64,000 bases of DNA from Lucifuga dentata. Its lineage: Eukaryota; Chordata; Actinopteri; Ophidiiformes; Bythitidae. Each line of letters begins with the position of its first letter. Position 1 is the first letter of the stretch. The notes under the pieces were generated by a model. That model saw only the letters and a list, made by a program, of their open reading frames with translations. It was not told the DNA's origin and did no database searches. Location of the stretch: positions 65,191-129,190 of the forward strand of contig VXCM01003400.1 of assembly GCA_014773175.1 (NCBI GenBank), read 5' to 3'. Positions 21,389-33,919 of the stretch are shown here, one piece after another. Both the position numbers and the translations under genes were made by a program.

Positions 21389-22960
21389 ATGGCAGACAGC
21401 GGTTGCTCCATGGAGCTGAGCGCCTGGAACAGCAGTGTGAGCGTCGGAAGCTCCATCCCCTGCAACCAGAGCGTCCTCAAGCTCGCCCCTTACTCCCCGG
21501 AAGCCACGGCGGCCTTTGCCACTGCCATTACCCTGATGGTCATCTTCACCATCGTGGGAAACATTATGGTAATCATCGCCGTCCTGACCAGTCGATCACT
21601 TCGAGGTCCGCAGAATCTCTTTTTAGTGTCACTGGCTGCTGCGGACATTTTAGTGGCCACACTTATTATCCCCTTTTCTCTGGCCAATGAACTTCTTGGT
21701 TACTGGTACTTTAAGTCTTTGTGGTGTGAGATCTACCTGGCGCTGGATGTTTTGTTCTGCACCTCCTCCATTGTTCACCTGTGCGCCATCTCACTGGACC
21801 GCTACCTATCAATCTCCAGGGTCACTTATGGTCGTCAGCGGACTCCCAGACGCATAAAAGCCGTTATAGTGGTGGTGTGGCTCATTTCTGCCATAATCTC
21901 CTTCCCTCCCCTGCTCTCCCTGAACAAGAGCGAGGGAGGGGCCCAGGGGAGTGAAAGAGGACCCCAATGCCAGCTGAATGATGAACGCTGGTATATCCTT
22001 TACTCCACCATTGGCTCCTTCTTTGCCCCATGTCTTATCATGATCCTGGTCTACATAAGAATCTACCAAATTGCCAAGCAGAGAACTAGGTGCCCACCAG
22101 GAGAACCCAGGAAGGATGAGGTAGGCTGTGCTACCCTAAGTCAGCCTCCGCGACATGTACAAGTCAATGGAGAGAAAGATGAAGACAGCACGCTGCCTTC
22201 ATCAAATAAAACCAACCATGTCAGACCTCCTACCCTAGCCATCACTCCTTCTCCTTCCCCAGGGGAGACTGAGTCACCCAAGAATCCAACCCCCAATAAT
22301 CTCCTGCAACCTCCGCCCTCTTCCCCAGCCTCAATCCCTGTCACAACATCCCCTGTTACATCTCTTCATGGGCCCTCACCCCCAGCGACCATACCTCAGC
22401 CTGTCCCTGCCAAGACAAAAGACAAGGGGAAGAAGAGAAAGCACCAGGGAGGCAAAAAGGCTGATAATAACAATGGTGACAGCTCAAGCACGGAGAGTGA
22501 CGTGGAACATAGCCATGGAGGGGGCAGAGGCAGCACCAGTGTGCCAGGTTCACCTGCAGGAGGGGGCATCCAGTCCCCTGCCACAGCCAAATGCTACCGG
22601 GACATGATTGCCACTTCAAAGGGGACTCGGCTGGTGCCAGGGAGGAAGTCAAAACCAGAGAACAACCCTGGAGCAGCAAGACGTAAAGCCATGGTCAACC
22701 GAGAGAAACGTTTCACCTTTGTTTTAGCAGTGGTCATAGGGGTTTTTGTGGTGTGCTGGTTCCCGTTCTTCTTCTCCTACTCTCTACAAGCAGTGTGTCC
22801 AGAGACATGCGCCATTCCTGATCCACTCTTTACATTTTTCTTCTGGATTGGATACTGCAACTCCTCACTCAATCCAGTTATATACACTATTTTCAACAAA
22901 GACTTTCGAAAGGCTTTCAAAAAGATACTGTGCAGAAGCACTAAGGGTACATTCTTTTAG
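21389..22960 (+). CDS. adra2b: Alpha-2B adrenergic receptor
   Basis: A single coding exon encodes 523 aa of a class A receptor for adrenaline and noradrenaline that couples to Gi. TM1 starts near residue 40. TM3 carries the amine-binding D120 and ends in D137-R138-Y139. TM5 has S206 and S210 for the catechol ring. TM6 has CWFP (456-459), TM7 NPVIY (495-499), and C113-C194 is the extracellular disulphide. Glycosylation sequons are N14 and N26. The TSRSLR and [10 protein letters not shown] phrases fit the 2B subtype better than 2A, 2C or 2D, as does linkage to dusp2. The third intracellular loop (about 231-436) is long, Pro/Ser/Thr-rich, then basic, and lacks the glutamate run of mammalian ADRA2B. 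The second loop is one residue shorter than in human 2A/2B. The ATG at 21389 (context AATCATGG) is preferred; an in-frame ATG at 21254 would add 45 AT-rich, UTR-like codons. Confidence 0.94.
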   Translation: MADSGCSMELSAWNSSVSVGSSIPCNQSVLKLAPYSPEATAAFATAITLMVIFTIVGNIMVIIAVLTSRSLRGPQNLFLVSLAAADILVATLIIPFSLANELLGYWYFKSLWCEIYLALDVLFCTSSIVHLCAISLDRYLSISRVTYGRQRTPRRIKAVIVVVWLISAIISFPPLLSLNKSEGGAQGSERGPQCQLNDERWYILYSTIGSFFAPCLIMILVYIRIYQIAKQRTRCPPGEPRKDEVGCATLSQPPRHVQVNGEKDEDSTLPSSNKTNHVRPPTLAITPSPSPGETESPKNPTPNNLLQPPPSSPASIPVTTSPVTSLHGPSPPATIPQPVPAKTKDKGKKRKHQGGKKADNNNGDSSSTESDVEHSHGGGRGSTSVPGSPAGGGIQSPATAKCYRDMIATSKGTRLVPGRKSKPENNPGAARRKAMVNREKRFTFVLAVVIGVFVVCWFPFFFSYSLQAVCPETCAIPDPLFTFFFWIGYCNSSLNPVIYTIFNKDFRKAFKKILCRSTKGTFF

Positions 22961-23895
22961 TCTACATAGATGTGTATGCTACTGTACGTGGGCATAAAAA
23001 TGCAAATACAGAGGCATAAAATACAGTTTTCCTTATTTCATCTTTTGTACAGATCACAAAGGGCTGGTTTTAAAATAAATGTGTGAAATCCAGCATAAAA
23101 TACAGAAAGGAGAAAACAGCCACAGTGTGCACAAACAACTTTACTGTGAAATCACAGCCTGCCATTGGTAGATACATTGTTATTCAGGGTGTGGTTCAAA
23201 AAGAAATGGGTGCAGAGCTGACACTCAAATGCTCCAGCACATGAGTATTGCTGATAACAGTTTGAAAACAAAGAGTTTTATCTCTCTGGATCACACTGAA
23301 TCATGTATAGTACTGGAACCCAGAACTGGGGAAATGTGAGGTGTGTAGCACCTCAGAACAAATGTACACATATGAAATAAGGTTGCTGTACTGAAACAAT
23401 GTCCCACAGAAAACAGGGAAAGCTGCTGACAATTTGATTCTCAATTATAGTAAAGGTTGTTTATTACCATATACAGTATAACAGTTTGTAATCATTAAAG
23501 AGTCCAGGACCTTTGGGAAAAGAAAACAGGTATAGTAATAGGAAACTGTATCCACATACACTTTTTTTCTTTTCCTATAACAGCATCGCTAAGCTCCACC
23601 ATCTCCATCAGTATGCAGTGAATTTCTCCTAAAAGAAAATTGGTAAAAAAGAAGGAAAAGTGACCTTAGATTCTTATGAGACTGCAGGCTTTTATTTGTC
23701 AATAAAGAAAAGAAGAAGCACACAAGGATAGTGGTGATTTCAGAAGTCTTAATTTATCCAGCTGCAGAGCAAGCATGTGTTCACAGATTTTTATCTAAGA
23801 AAGCAGCAACAAGATAGGTTTCTGAAGATCTTAAAGCGTGACTGCAAGGAACACAGACAAAAGCAGCCTTTGAAATTGAATTTGTGGACTTTTGG

Positions 23896-23932
<37 letters not shown>

Positions 23933-24665
23933 CAGATACCCTGTTCCCGCCCCACTGGAGTTGTAACAGACTTTCAGGGTGTTTGCAAAAGCTTGAGTTT
24001 TCAGCTTTCCTGAAATATAGAATAACTGAAACGCGCTGGAGACAAAAAAAAAAAAAAAAAAAAAANCTCCAGCCTCTACCCTGCTGGTAGAGGCTGGTGC
24101 CTCTGCTTAGGGTGATGTGGCTGTTTCCTAACCTCTACATCACATCAATGAACACTGGACTAAGTAAACCTGCCTCAGTATTTGGACATTTAGGTAACAA
24201 ATAAAGCCATTTAAGAATCTTTAAAGGGACTTGCTGGTTCAGTTATTTTGTAAATGTAAGTCATGGGTTGTGCATTTGCTGAAGACTAAAGCAGATATGT
24301 TGAGTTGTTTTATCTTGATGTATGCACATTATATTCCAGAAACCGCTTACATGAGCTACAATGTTTAAAAGGTACAGATATTTACACTGCAAAGGACAGA
24401 TGAACAATGCATTTACTGATGCAAATGTTACCCTATACCTAGATGGTTTGAGAACTCTGGGCTGAGTCATTCTTTCTTTGCCAATGGATTTGGCACACAT
24501 CGCCTGCAGTGGACATTGACATGGCACATGCATTTGTTGCTGAAAGGTGCAGACGCTTGGTACATTCATTTTTTCTCACTAAGAGACTGTGAACAACACG
24601 CAGGCTTATTGACTCATTGGGACAAGGGCTGTCAGCAGCAACATTTCAACTGACTAATTCTGCTG

Positions 24666-24704
<39 letters not shown>

Positions 24705-25841
24705 CTATTCAACTTCTGTAGAAAGTGTCAGTGCCTCCTCTGGCTATATGTACTATGGATCTACTGTAATAAGATGGTAAAAAACATGACCATATTTACT
24801 GATGCAGGTGTCTATTTGCTGGAACAGGCCATCACATAATATTTTGGTAATATCAGTAGTACATCACCATGTTAAGAAAGCTGTACTGAACTGAAGTGGT
24901 AATGAGCACGTGGCTATTTAATGATTAGCCTCATGGGACCAAACAGCCTTAGGACACCAGCCTGACAGTGATATGTATGAATAGTTTATATTTATGAATG
25001 TGTTGGGAGACAAAGATTGAAAACACTGTATTATTTTTTTTCAAGCAACTTTGTGTTTTCTGTCTGTTACCTATTTATTGTTCAGTTACACTTTGATATT
25101 GTGCATTTATTCTGAAACAAGCAACGTGGAATTGATTGAGGAGCTGGAGCAGTGTACAGAGTTTTAATATCTTGAATGTGAGGAGAATCAATGTGGATAT
25201 TTATGCCACTGAGTTCTCCCTTTGTGGACTTGAGCTATATTTTGGCTTGGGGACACGTTTGTGTTGAACTGTTCATATGGTTTTGGTGCTGTAGATTACT
25301 CATTCCAAGATACAAGCACATTCATGGATGTATACTTTATCGAGTACAGTGCAACAATGCTTCTGTTGTTTTCCTGATTATGTAACTGAACATGAAAATC
25401 CCAACCGGAAGCTGGTTGGATTTTTCAGGCTTCAAACAGGACATTAAATGCTATACAATCCATCCACATTAACTTGCTTTAAAATGTGTGAAATTACTGA
25501 ATGAGTAAGAATTTTGTGAACTCATGGAATAGTTTCCCTGTGTGATTTAAAATGGGTATTTTCTCTTCAGAAATAGAAACTGCTAGCAACGCAATTACAA
25601 CTAAAATAGCCACAGAGATCATGGATTCATGACTCTTTCCTATAAATATGAGTTGCAATACTGCTCAACCCCCACCCAATGCTTTATGTGGTGAGACTGC
25701 TGCTTTGTTTATTCTTAAAGTTATGAATTATGGCTTAAAGGTGACAGATGCAATAATTTGCCTCTTGGTCACCATTCTTTCCTCTGAAACTGCCTGTGTT
25801 GTCTTTTCTTGTGTTTAGACCAAACCTGCATGGTCTGAGCC
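22961..25841. other. adra2b 3' UTR and spacer, no gene seen
   Basis: AATAAA at 23074-23079 is the nearest poly(A) signal. The region also holds poly-T at 23900-23930, poly-A with N 24066 followed by a 12-bp-arm hairpin (24069-24097), and (TG)n at 24671-24700. No coding pattern was recognised. Confidence 0.55.
24069..24097. repeat. Hairpin with 12-bp GC-rich arms
   Basis: CCAGCCTCTACC (24069-24080) pairs perfectly with GGTAGAGGCTGG (24086-24097) across a 5-base loop, directly after the poly-A/N gap at 24066. Confidence 0.85.
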
Positions 25842-27886
25842 TTACACTCTAAAAAACTCTGTGTTGAAATTTACACAAATTATGTGTAATGCTCCGTTTC
25901 ACACAGTTTGTGTCAATATTGAATCAAATTATATTGGAAGAATAAAGCTGTTTTACACACAGTTTTGTGTAATTTTAAAATTAACACATGATGTATATTT
26001 GTTCATGGCTCTCAACACAATGTGTATCCTGGTCAGCTTAAAGATTTTGTGGGTATCAATGTGTCAGCTATTTGATTCAACTGAAAAGCTGTCACGCAGC
26101 TTTGATGACAATTCCTGCAAATCCCTGTGATCATCCAGTCCGTTGGTCAGAGACAAACAAACAACAATGCAAACTATATGCTAGCTGATATGAAAAAAAA
26201 AATTGTATATTTATTCCTTTTGACTGCGATGCAAGGCTTTCAAAGTTTACAGATGACTTGGCATATAGTGATCTGGTTTTATCTGGGTTAGGTACTTCAC
26301 TAATCAATGCTACCGTTAATGCAACTGGTGGGTTATTTTTGGTCAAGAACTGAGTTGAAGGTAGCGTTACTTGTTGGATTGGATCAGTAAGTGTAACGGT
26401 ACTTCATCAAAATGTCTCCATAACAGGCAACATACGATCACTACAACATACTGCATACACAGCCCAAACCAAATTAATTTTTCCATGATGTCTATTTTTA
26501 GGCTGTGTACAAAGTGCATATCCAGTTTCTGTTAGATAATTAGAGTACAGCAAGGAATTGAGTGATGGACTTCACTTAACCCTAAAAAGTGAGACAACAG
26601 AGACAATTACATCGCAAACTCAGTGAGTTTTGGTGGACATACATACAGAACAGGCAACATTGTGATGTTAACTGGTTCTGATGCTGAACAAATTTGTTCC
26701 CAAAGGTTGACGTTGTATTGGCTTTTGTAAAAATTGTAAATGTGAAATTTTAATGATCACTTTTATGCACATGCTGTGGAAAAAATTGAAGAGCACAGAC
26801 TTGTGAAAATTCCTTCTGAAGTGTCAGATTGCAGACCCCTTGATTTTCAGAATACTTTTTGGGGGGGGATCAGATTTATATCAACTAGGTAAAAAAGTTA
26901 TGTAATAAGAGAAATAATAGAAGATGCTGTATGTTTAATGTGTATTGTTGTGTATTATTTAATAAAATGGAAAGAAGAAGAAATGAAAATGTGTATTATT
27001 GAAGTGTTTTATTACTGTTTGAATTGTTTGTGTTAAAATGTGCACTTAAATAAAAGTTTTAAAATATATTTTTCTATTAGCTTGAGTTAATTTTGTGTTT
27101 AATAATAACACAACAATGTGTTGGGTCAATGACAGCACATCATGTCTTAGCATGACAAAGCTTTGTGTTAAAGGACCATACCACCATTTTGCATGTTTGA
27201 GCCTAATATATTCAATTTTCATACATGTTACGTTACTGACAATCATTTCCCAAAGGATAAAACCATATTTCAGCTTTCCTGATATTTTGCAAAATCTCTT
27301 AATCTTTCAAAATCAAATATTCAAGTGATACACCCATCTTAAAAATCAGTGTTTTACCTGCTAATAGTTACGCAGCCTTGTGAAGTCACAGTCGTTTAAA
27401 TTTTACGCAGGTCTTCTTTTGGGACTATATTCCCCGGTGGAGACATACATTCAGTCCATGCTTTTTATTATGCTTAAATGTTAAAATTATGTAACTTCTA
27501 AAAAAAAAAAAAAAAAAAAAAAAAANTGTTCATGATGATGGATTACCTATCCCAAGAACGTTTCAAGCATCAACAAGTTGATTTTAATAGTGTACCTGGT
27601 GGTCTGGAAGGTAGGAAACAAATTTTAACTCACTGTTCCAGTAGTATGCTTTGGAAAATGATTGTCAGTAACATTACCTGTATGAAAATTGAATATATTA
27701 GGCTCAAACATGCAAAATGGATGGTATGGTCCTTTAACCTTACTGACACACTTCCTGTGTTATTATCATTAACACAGTGGTTATGTCAAAATTAACACGT
27801 TGTGCGTTGTCCCAAAACACACTCACTGATGTGTAAGAATTTGACTCAGGTTGTGTCAGTTTTAATAAATCCTTTCTAAGAGTGTA
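25842..27886. mobile_element. Putative non-autonomous DNA element with a nested insertion
   Basis: The left edge reads TTACACTCTAAAAAACTC and the right edge is roughly its inverse (TTTCTAAGAGTGTA at 27873-27886). The interior is rich in GTGTTA/TAACAC words near both ends. A different TTAA-flanked element sits inside it (27168-27737). No transposase-like frame was found. The superfamily is unknown and the edges are uncertain by a few bases. Confidence 0.5.
27168..27737. mobile_element. TTAA-flanked short inverted-repeat element, copy 2
   Basis: Same family as 999-1649: TTAA at both ends, about 85-bp inverted termini starting AGGACCATACCACC, and shared interior words (the GGGGAATATAGTCCC region in inverse). 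A poly-A run and N at 27526 lie inside. Nested in the larger element 25842-27886. Confidence 0.75.
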
Positions 27887-27969
27887 CAATCTCCTATCCC
27901 CCATCTGTCATCATCTCTCACCAGTTTGGAAATAAAACTAGGAGGAAAAGCATGATTCACTGTCTGTTT

Positions 27970-28380
27970 CCTTTACTAACTCTGCCAAGGAGGTTATGTT
28001 TGTACCCGCATCTGTTGGTTGGTTTGTTGGTTTGTTTGTTTTTAGCAAAACTACTCAGAAAGTTATCAACCGATTTTAATGAAACTTAGTGGAGTGGTGG
28101 GGCATTGCCTGGGAAAGAACCCATTAAATTTTGATGTAGATCTGACTCTGGGAACAGATCCAAGATTTTTTTTTTTTTTTTTTTTTTTTCATCATCTGTT
28201 AACATTGCAAGAGTGGTTGTTTTCTCGATATTTTTGTCAAATTCTTCAAAACTAATACACCAGTCTCAATTCATCAATGGAATTTCTCCCATGATGGATT
28301 ATAAATAGATTCAATTTGCCACATTCGGATCTGGATATGGACAGGGGCACATTAATGGAATTCCTGCAAATAACAAGTAG
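27970..28380. repeat. Interspersed repeat sharing a terminus with 57090-57245
   Basis: The start, ACTCTGCCAAGGAGGTTATG near 27978, matches in inverse (two changes) the end of the repeat near 57223-57242. Both are next to CAAACAAAC/GTTTGTTTG runs. It is a dispersed family of unknown class; a poly-T run at 28167-28189 interrupts it. Confidence 0.5.
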
Positions 28381-28986
28381 GGCAGTAACATAAAACAACC
28401 ATACAACTGAGGTGATGTAGCATGCAAATGGTTTTAATGTATTATGACTTTAATAGTTAGAGAGATAAATTCAAAAACATATTATGTTTATTATAGTCAT
28501 TTCATTCTCTTTCTGCTAATATGTTCTTGAACAAAACAAATTTTGTTTACGCTTGTTTGGCCTGGCTTTGCATAGGTATGCAGTTTAATGAGTGCCGTCC
28601 TAGTTTAAAATATTTTAATATGACATAGCCTCAAGGATATGAAAGAAAAAAGTGACCTATATAACCAAGGTTTATCAAAACAATGCTTTCCTTGCATATA
28701 TGTCGATCTGTAGTTCAATCTAAAGCAATTATGAAAATGGAAAATAATCATTAAATTTACACTGATGGAAGTTAAATATGTAATTGTAAAATGTGTTATC
28801 GCAGTGTGAAATCTGGGCCATTACAGAACTAGCAGACTGCCTATATAGCCGACAGGCAAACCTTTAAGGAATAACAACATGTGCTAAATTTTATTTATGC
28901 ATTCATAAAGTGAATATGTTATCCTGCGCCAAGTGTCACATGCTGTATTCAAGTCATGAAACATGCTCGGTCCACAAAGAAATTCA

Positions 28987-29006
28987 GTCTCTCTCTCTCT
29001 CTCTCA

Positions 29007-29070
<64 letters not shown>

Positions 29071-29182
29071 TTTGTTGTGACAGCTTGTTATATTTAAGGT
29101 CAGCAAGCCTACGATGAATTGCAGTTGATTTATGCTGATGGGCAGTTTGGGGATTTCTTACTGTGCCTCATCACCAAATCAA

Positions 29183-29227
<45 letters not shown>

Positions 29228-29228
29228 N

Positions 29229-29268
<40 letters not shown>
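28987..29268. repeat. Two (TC)n(CA)n compound microsatellites
   Basis: TC to CA compounds at 28987-29066 and 29187-29268. The second switches at the N gap 29228, so its true length is unknown. Confidence 0.9.
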
Positions 29269-29269
<1 letters not shown>

Positions 29270-30782
29270 CTCTACTCAGGGAAGATATGCCACTTAAGTG
29301 ATGCTCCACCTTTATGTCCTCACAGTTTCATTTCCATTTTCATGGCTGTAGAGTTATTTGAGCAGCAAGGGAAGGTGGTGAACAGATGACTTATCATGGC
29401 ACGAGGAGCAGCGAGGTCTGTGTTTACAGTGCTGTATATTCATACAGACAGAATGTCCCTAAGCCCCTACACACACACACGAGCCTCCGCTGGAATATAA
29501 AACAGGCCTGATCACTGGCAGCTGACCTTCAGGAGTGAAGACGGAGAGAGCCTGACCAACATAACACAACACGCTTGTTAGCTTCTTTATCAGGCAAGCC
29601 AGTGGCCACAAGAAACAAATGCAGACACATGATGTCTAAGCTTTGTCATACACAAGGACAGGCTTACACAAGTGCACACACATACAAATACACAAACAGA
29701 GAAGAGCACATAGACACATATTAACTTTTATTTTCAAATCCATGATGGATGAAGCATTCCACAGTATGAATATGTATGTGTTTGGAGGGCGTTCCAGTGT
29801 TGAGCGTTTTCCATTTCCAATCTCCTTCACATTATAACACCAGATAGATTTCTTCACTCTGTAATTTGGCTGTTGAAAACACCCAAGAGGCAGAATGAAA
29901 AATGAGACAGAACACAGGGAGGCTTTCTCTCTATTGAAGGTGGAGACATTACACAGCACTTTTGCTTTGTAAAATCTGTGATTTAAAAAAAAAAGAGTTT
30001 TTGGATATATGAAATTAGGATTTCAATCACTTCAGGCATCCTTGACTGTTTAATAGAGCTGTACTCAGTGTGCGTTTTAATAAACTACATGCATCAAATG
30101 ATAGAAAAGTCACTAATCATCAGTTTGCTGTTTTTCCTGAAGTATGAGGACTTTATGGAAAATATACTTGTTGAGTCATTATCAAATTAATCATAAGACT
30201 CATATCTGCTTTCCCTGTGGATAAAATTACTCCAGTGTTTTTCATGGATATAAAACCTTATGCATTATTGTGCCTCCTGGTGTTGGTAGAATCAAATCAA
30301 GAAGCATAATTGTCATAATATTATGTGGGCAACAATCAGTCTCTAACTTTATTAGTACATATCTCTGTTGAAAAAAAACTTGTACTGTGTAATAACCAGC
30401 CATAAAATGATGTTTTCATGTGCTCATGTGCTGACAGATCAACACACACTAAGAGAGACAACTTATGTGTACAACCAGGTAAGCCAGATATGCAGAAGAT
30501 AGAAAGACGACTGCATCTTTATTTAGCTGGGTCATCATGCTCACAGAGTTCAATTTGATTGACAGAAAAACACATACATACCCGCACACACACTCTCACA
30601 CACATACAAGGGACACACAAACATGCACAAATCATAGAAAAAGTCAAAGCACACAACAAGAAACAAACTCTGGTCCGAAATAGGGAAACAGAAGACATTC
30701 AACTGTGGAAACACTCATCCATATCAGGACACATATACATATTCACCTATGGATCACATAGCTGTGGGCACACACTCTCAGC

Positions 30783-30820
<38 letters not shown>

Positions 30821-33800
30821 CATGCACACACAACCACAAAACAGCAAAGACCCAAAAATAAAGCCTAAAGATGAGTTTCCAAATACACTCAATCTCATTG
30901 ATCTTCTGACATAGCTTGTCATTTTTTAGCTCTAGCATTAGTACTCTTCTACTGTATAATTCATTCATTGATTCTTTGTAATCACTACAACATCAATCTT
31001 GCCTCAAACTTTCTCCTAAAACCACCCTGCAGTGAGTGTATTTGCCTGTGTGTCAGACTGATTGTGTGAAACAGGGAAAGAAGAGAAATGATGGTGAGAA
31101 TGGAATAAGAGGCTTTTTTTTTTTTTTTACATGAGTGTGTATGTGTGTCTCTATGTGTGTGTGTGTCTGTGTCTGTATGTATGTGCTTGCTTTTGGCACA
31201 GAAAGGAGAACAGGATGTGCTGTTTAGATCTGAAAGTGTCATGTCTCATTTGGACCCGTAGGCTAAGCTCTGGACACAACACTTTGTAGACAGTTTCCAT
31301 GATACTGGCAAAGACCACAAGATAAATTTAACTCCATGTATTAGGCTGTTGTGAGCTCCCACATTCCTGTTGCTATATTGTCATTTTTCTAAAGTCACAC
31401 ATTTTATCAGCTGATGTCTGCAGTCCAGAACTATTGGGCAAAGATATAATATTTAGAGATAATTAAACAATCAACTTATTTACTTTATTTTAGGTGTTCC
31501 TCAATTTACTCTTAATCCAAAAACCATTTTTCACTGGATACTTATGTTTGATTTATACTAAAAAACATAGCATGTGATGCATAATTTTATCACCTTTAAG
31601 CAGCTGTGATGGATGAATCGCAGATGAACTTTGTCTAATAAAATTTGTCTACAAATGAAGGATGGAGAATATTTTCCCATTTTACGTGAAAATGCATTGG
31701 ATTTGATAATTAATTCTTCCCACTTTTAACTGATAATTTAACTGATAACAGTTGGTCCAAAGCTGCAGTATCCTGACTTACCCAGCAAGGGAATTCACTT
31801 GTGTCTGATTAAAAAAAAAAGAAAAAAAAAAATTGCTGGAGAAAAGATCATTTCCAAGTCAAAGTATTATATTAGAAATACCACCTTAATAGTGGGTTTC
31901 TGTTTAAATCTTTCATAAGGTAAAAATTTAATCTAAGAACTGTTTACCATTAGAAGCCCTGACTTTAGTTTCCTGGCTTTACTCCTCAGTTTCTCCCTTC
32001 TACTTTGAAGCCCTAACAGTGGCTGTTTTCAGCGGATGGCCTTTCATCATCAATGTAGATGAAGGCTCCATGTGACTAACAGGAGGAGAGCATCCAGCCC
32101 TGCAAACAGAAAGAGGCATGTATATCTAATCACAGTTTCATCATTCTATCCTTGTTTAACTCTTTGTATTGACATCTCTTACAGTTTAAAAGCTTCCACA
32201 GTATTTTTATATTCATATGTTTTATTGTGCTTTAAAAGCAATAGGAATAAGGCCAGCAAACAGAGAGAAAAAAAAAAAAAAAANAAAAAAAAAAAAAAAA
32301 AACTATCCCAACATCACTGACAGTTTCCCATCTCTTGGGCAGCACTCTACTAACACAACAGGTCCTACTTTGCTATTGTTGATGAGTTTCAACAGTCTCG
32401 GAATTGTACTCATTGAGCACTCCACACATTAATTTATCTGTTTTTTGAGTGGATATTTTCATGCTAACTCTACTCAGCATGTTGCATTTACATTTCCAGC
32501 TATTCTATTCTATAATATAATAATTCTGTCAGGCTGCAGATTTATTATATACACAAAATAAAGTAAATGTTTTAGATAAATATTGTCTGTCAGACATCCT
32601 GTCACAGATAAACCTGTTTCCTGTATACACACTTCTGTTCCCACACACTTAGAAGTGCTCATGTGAATGTTATTCTCTTATTTATTGTTTTAGTTCCCGT
32701 GTGAATGTCAAACTGCAAATGTTTGTCTTAATGTCAAAGCATTTTAAAGCACTGCAAAAGCATGAAACTAGGACTTTTCACTATTTTGCATTTTTTTAGT
32801 ATGACATAATATGACAACTTAAAGTTATTCAGAAGGTCGCACACAAACAGTTAATGATATTCAGCATCTGTTTTTTCCCCTTCAGAGCCTGAATTACATT
32901 TTTATACAATTGTGGTATAGTATATGTTCTTGCTTGTGATTGATCAGCCAAGTGTTTTTGCCAAGGTGGAGGTATAGGCCAGCAATTATACCTTCCAGTA
33001 ATTATTCTGGTTTGTCTCAAAAGTAAGAACATGTAAAACCAAAAGAGAATTACCTTTGGTGAATACAAATCTGGATAAGTTGCCATTACTGCACTATAGT
33101 TTATGTAAGGGATGTTAATGAAATGAAATATTGCCACAAAAATACTGATAAATACTGATTGGTTATGAAACTACGGTTGTCTAAATAAACTTTAACTTTC
33201 AAGCATTATTAAAAAAGGTTTAATAGATGCCTTTTAACCATCTATTAAACCAACAGCTTTATAGATGCCTTTTAAAGAGGCTTATAGCTACTGAAACATT
33301 GGTAAACTTAAACTTTTAAAAGAGGGAATGCAAAAGTCTCTGCTCTCTGAAACACATTGCATCTGAAACCAGACTCTTTAGAGATTTCCTGCCTGCACAG
33401 AAGAAAATTCCAGTTTTTCATATTCTTCAGAGTTTAAATAAATTATGTATTTCATCTGGTTAAAATACAATAAATAATGGATTACAACCAATTGTTAATT
33501 GATAATCGTGGGAAATTCAGTCAGAAAACTGATTGGTTTGGGCTGCATATACAGCAACACTTTAACATCCAACATGTTGAAGTAGTTTTTTTTCTTCCAA
33601 GCTGATGTCATGACTCATGACCAATTTCTAACTTGTGTTTACAGACTGAATAACATCCACATTCACAGCAGCTACTCTCATCTGTCTGAGGGTAACATTG
33701 CTGAACATGGTCAATCCAACCATCCCAACTTTCACATTAAATGAAATGTTCAGTCTGACAGTGCCACTTCAGTAATGGCAGCATCACCAGAAAGCGAAAT

Positions 33801-33856
33801 ATAGAAATCAGTTGGCAGATTTGTCTGTACGCTATTACTTTGCAAGCCTACAAAAA

Positions 33857-33858
<2 letters not shown>

Positions 33859-33915
<57 letters not shown>
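33859..33915. repeat. (CA)n microsatellite
   Basis: About 28 CA units, uninterrupted. Confidence 0.95.

Positions 33916-33919
<4 letters not shown>

Noticed and set aside
29480..29560. TATA-like ATATAAAA followed by GC-richer DNA as a promoter
   Set aside because: No exon, CpG rise or open frame follows within reach; a lone TATA word in AT-rich DNA is expected by chance.
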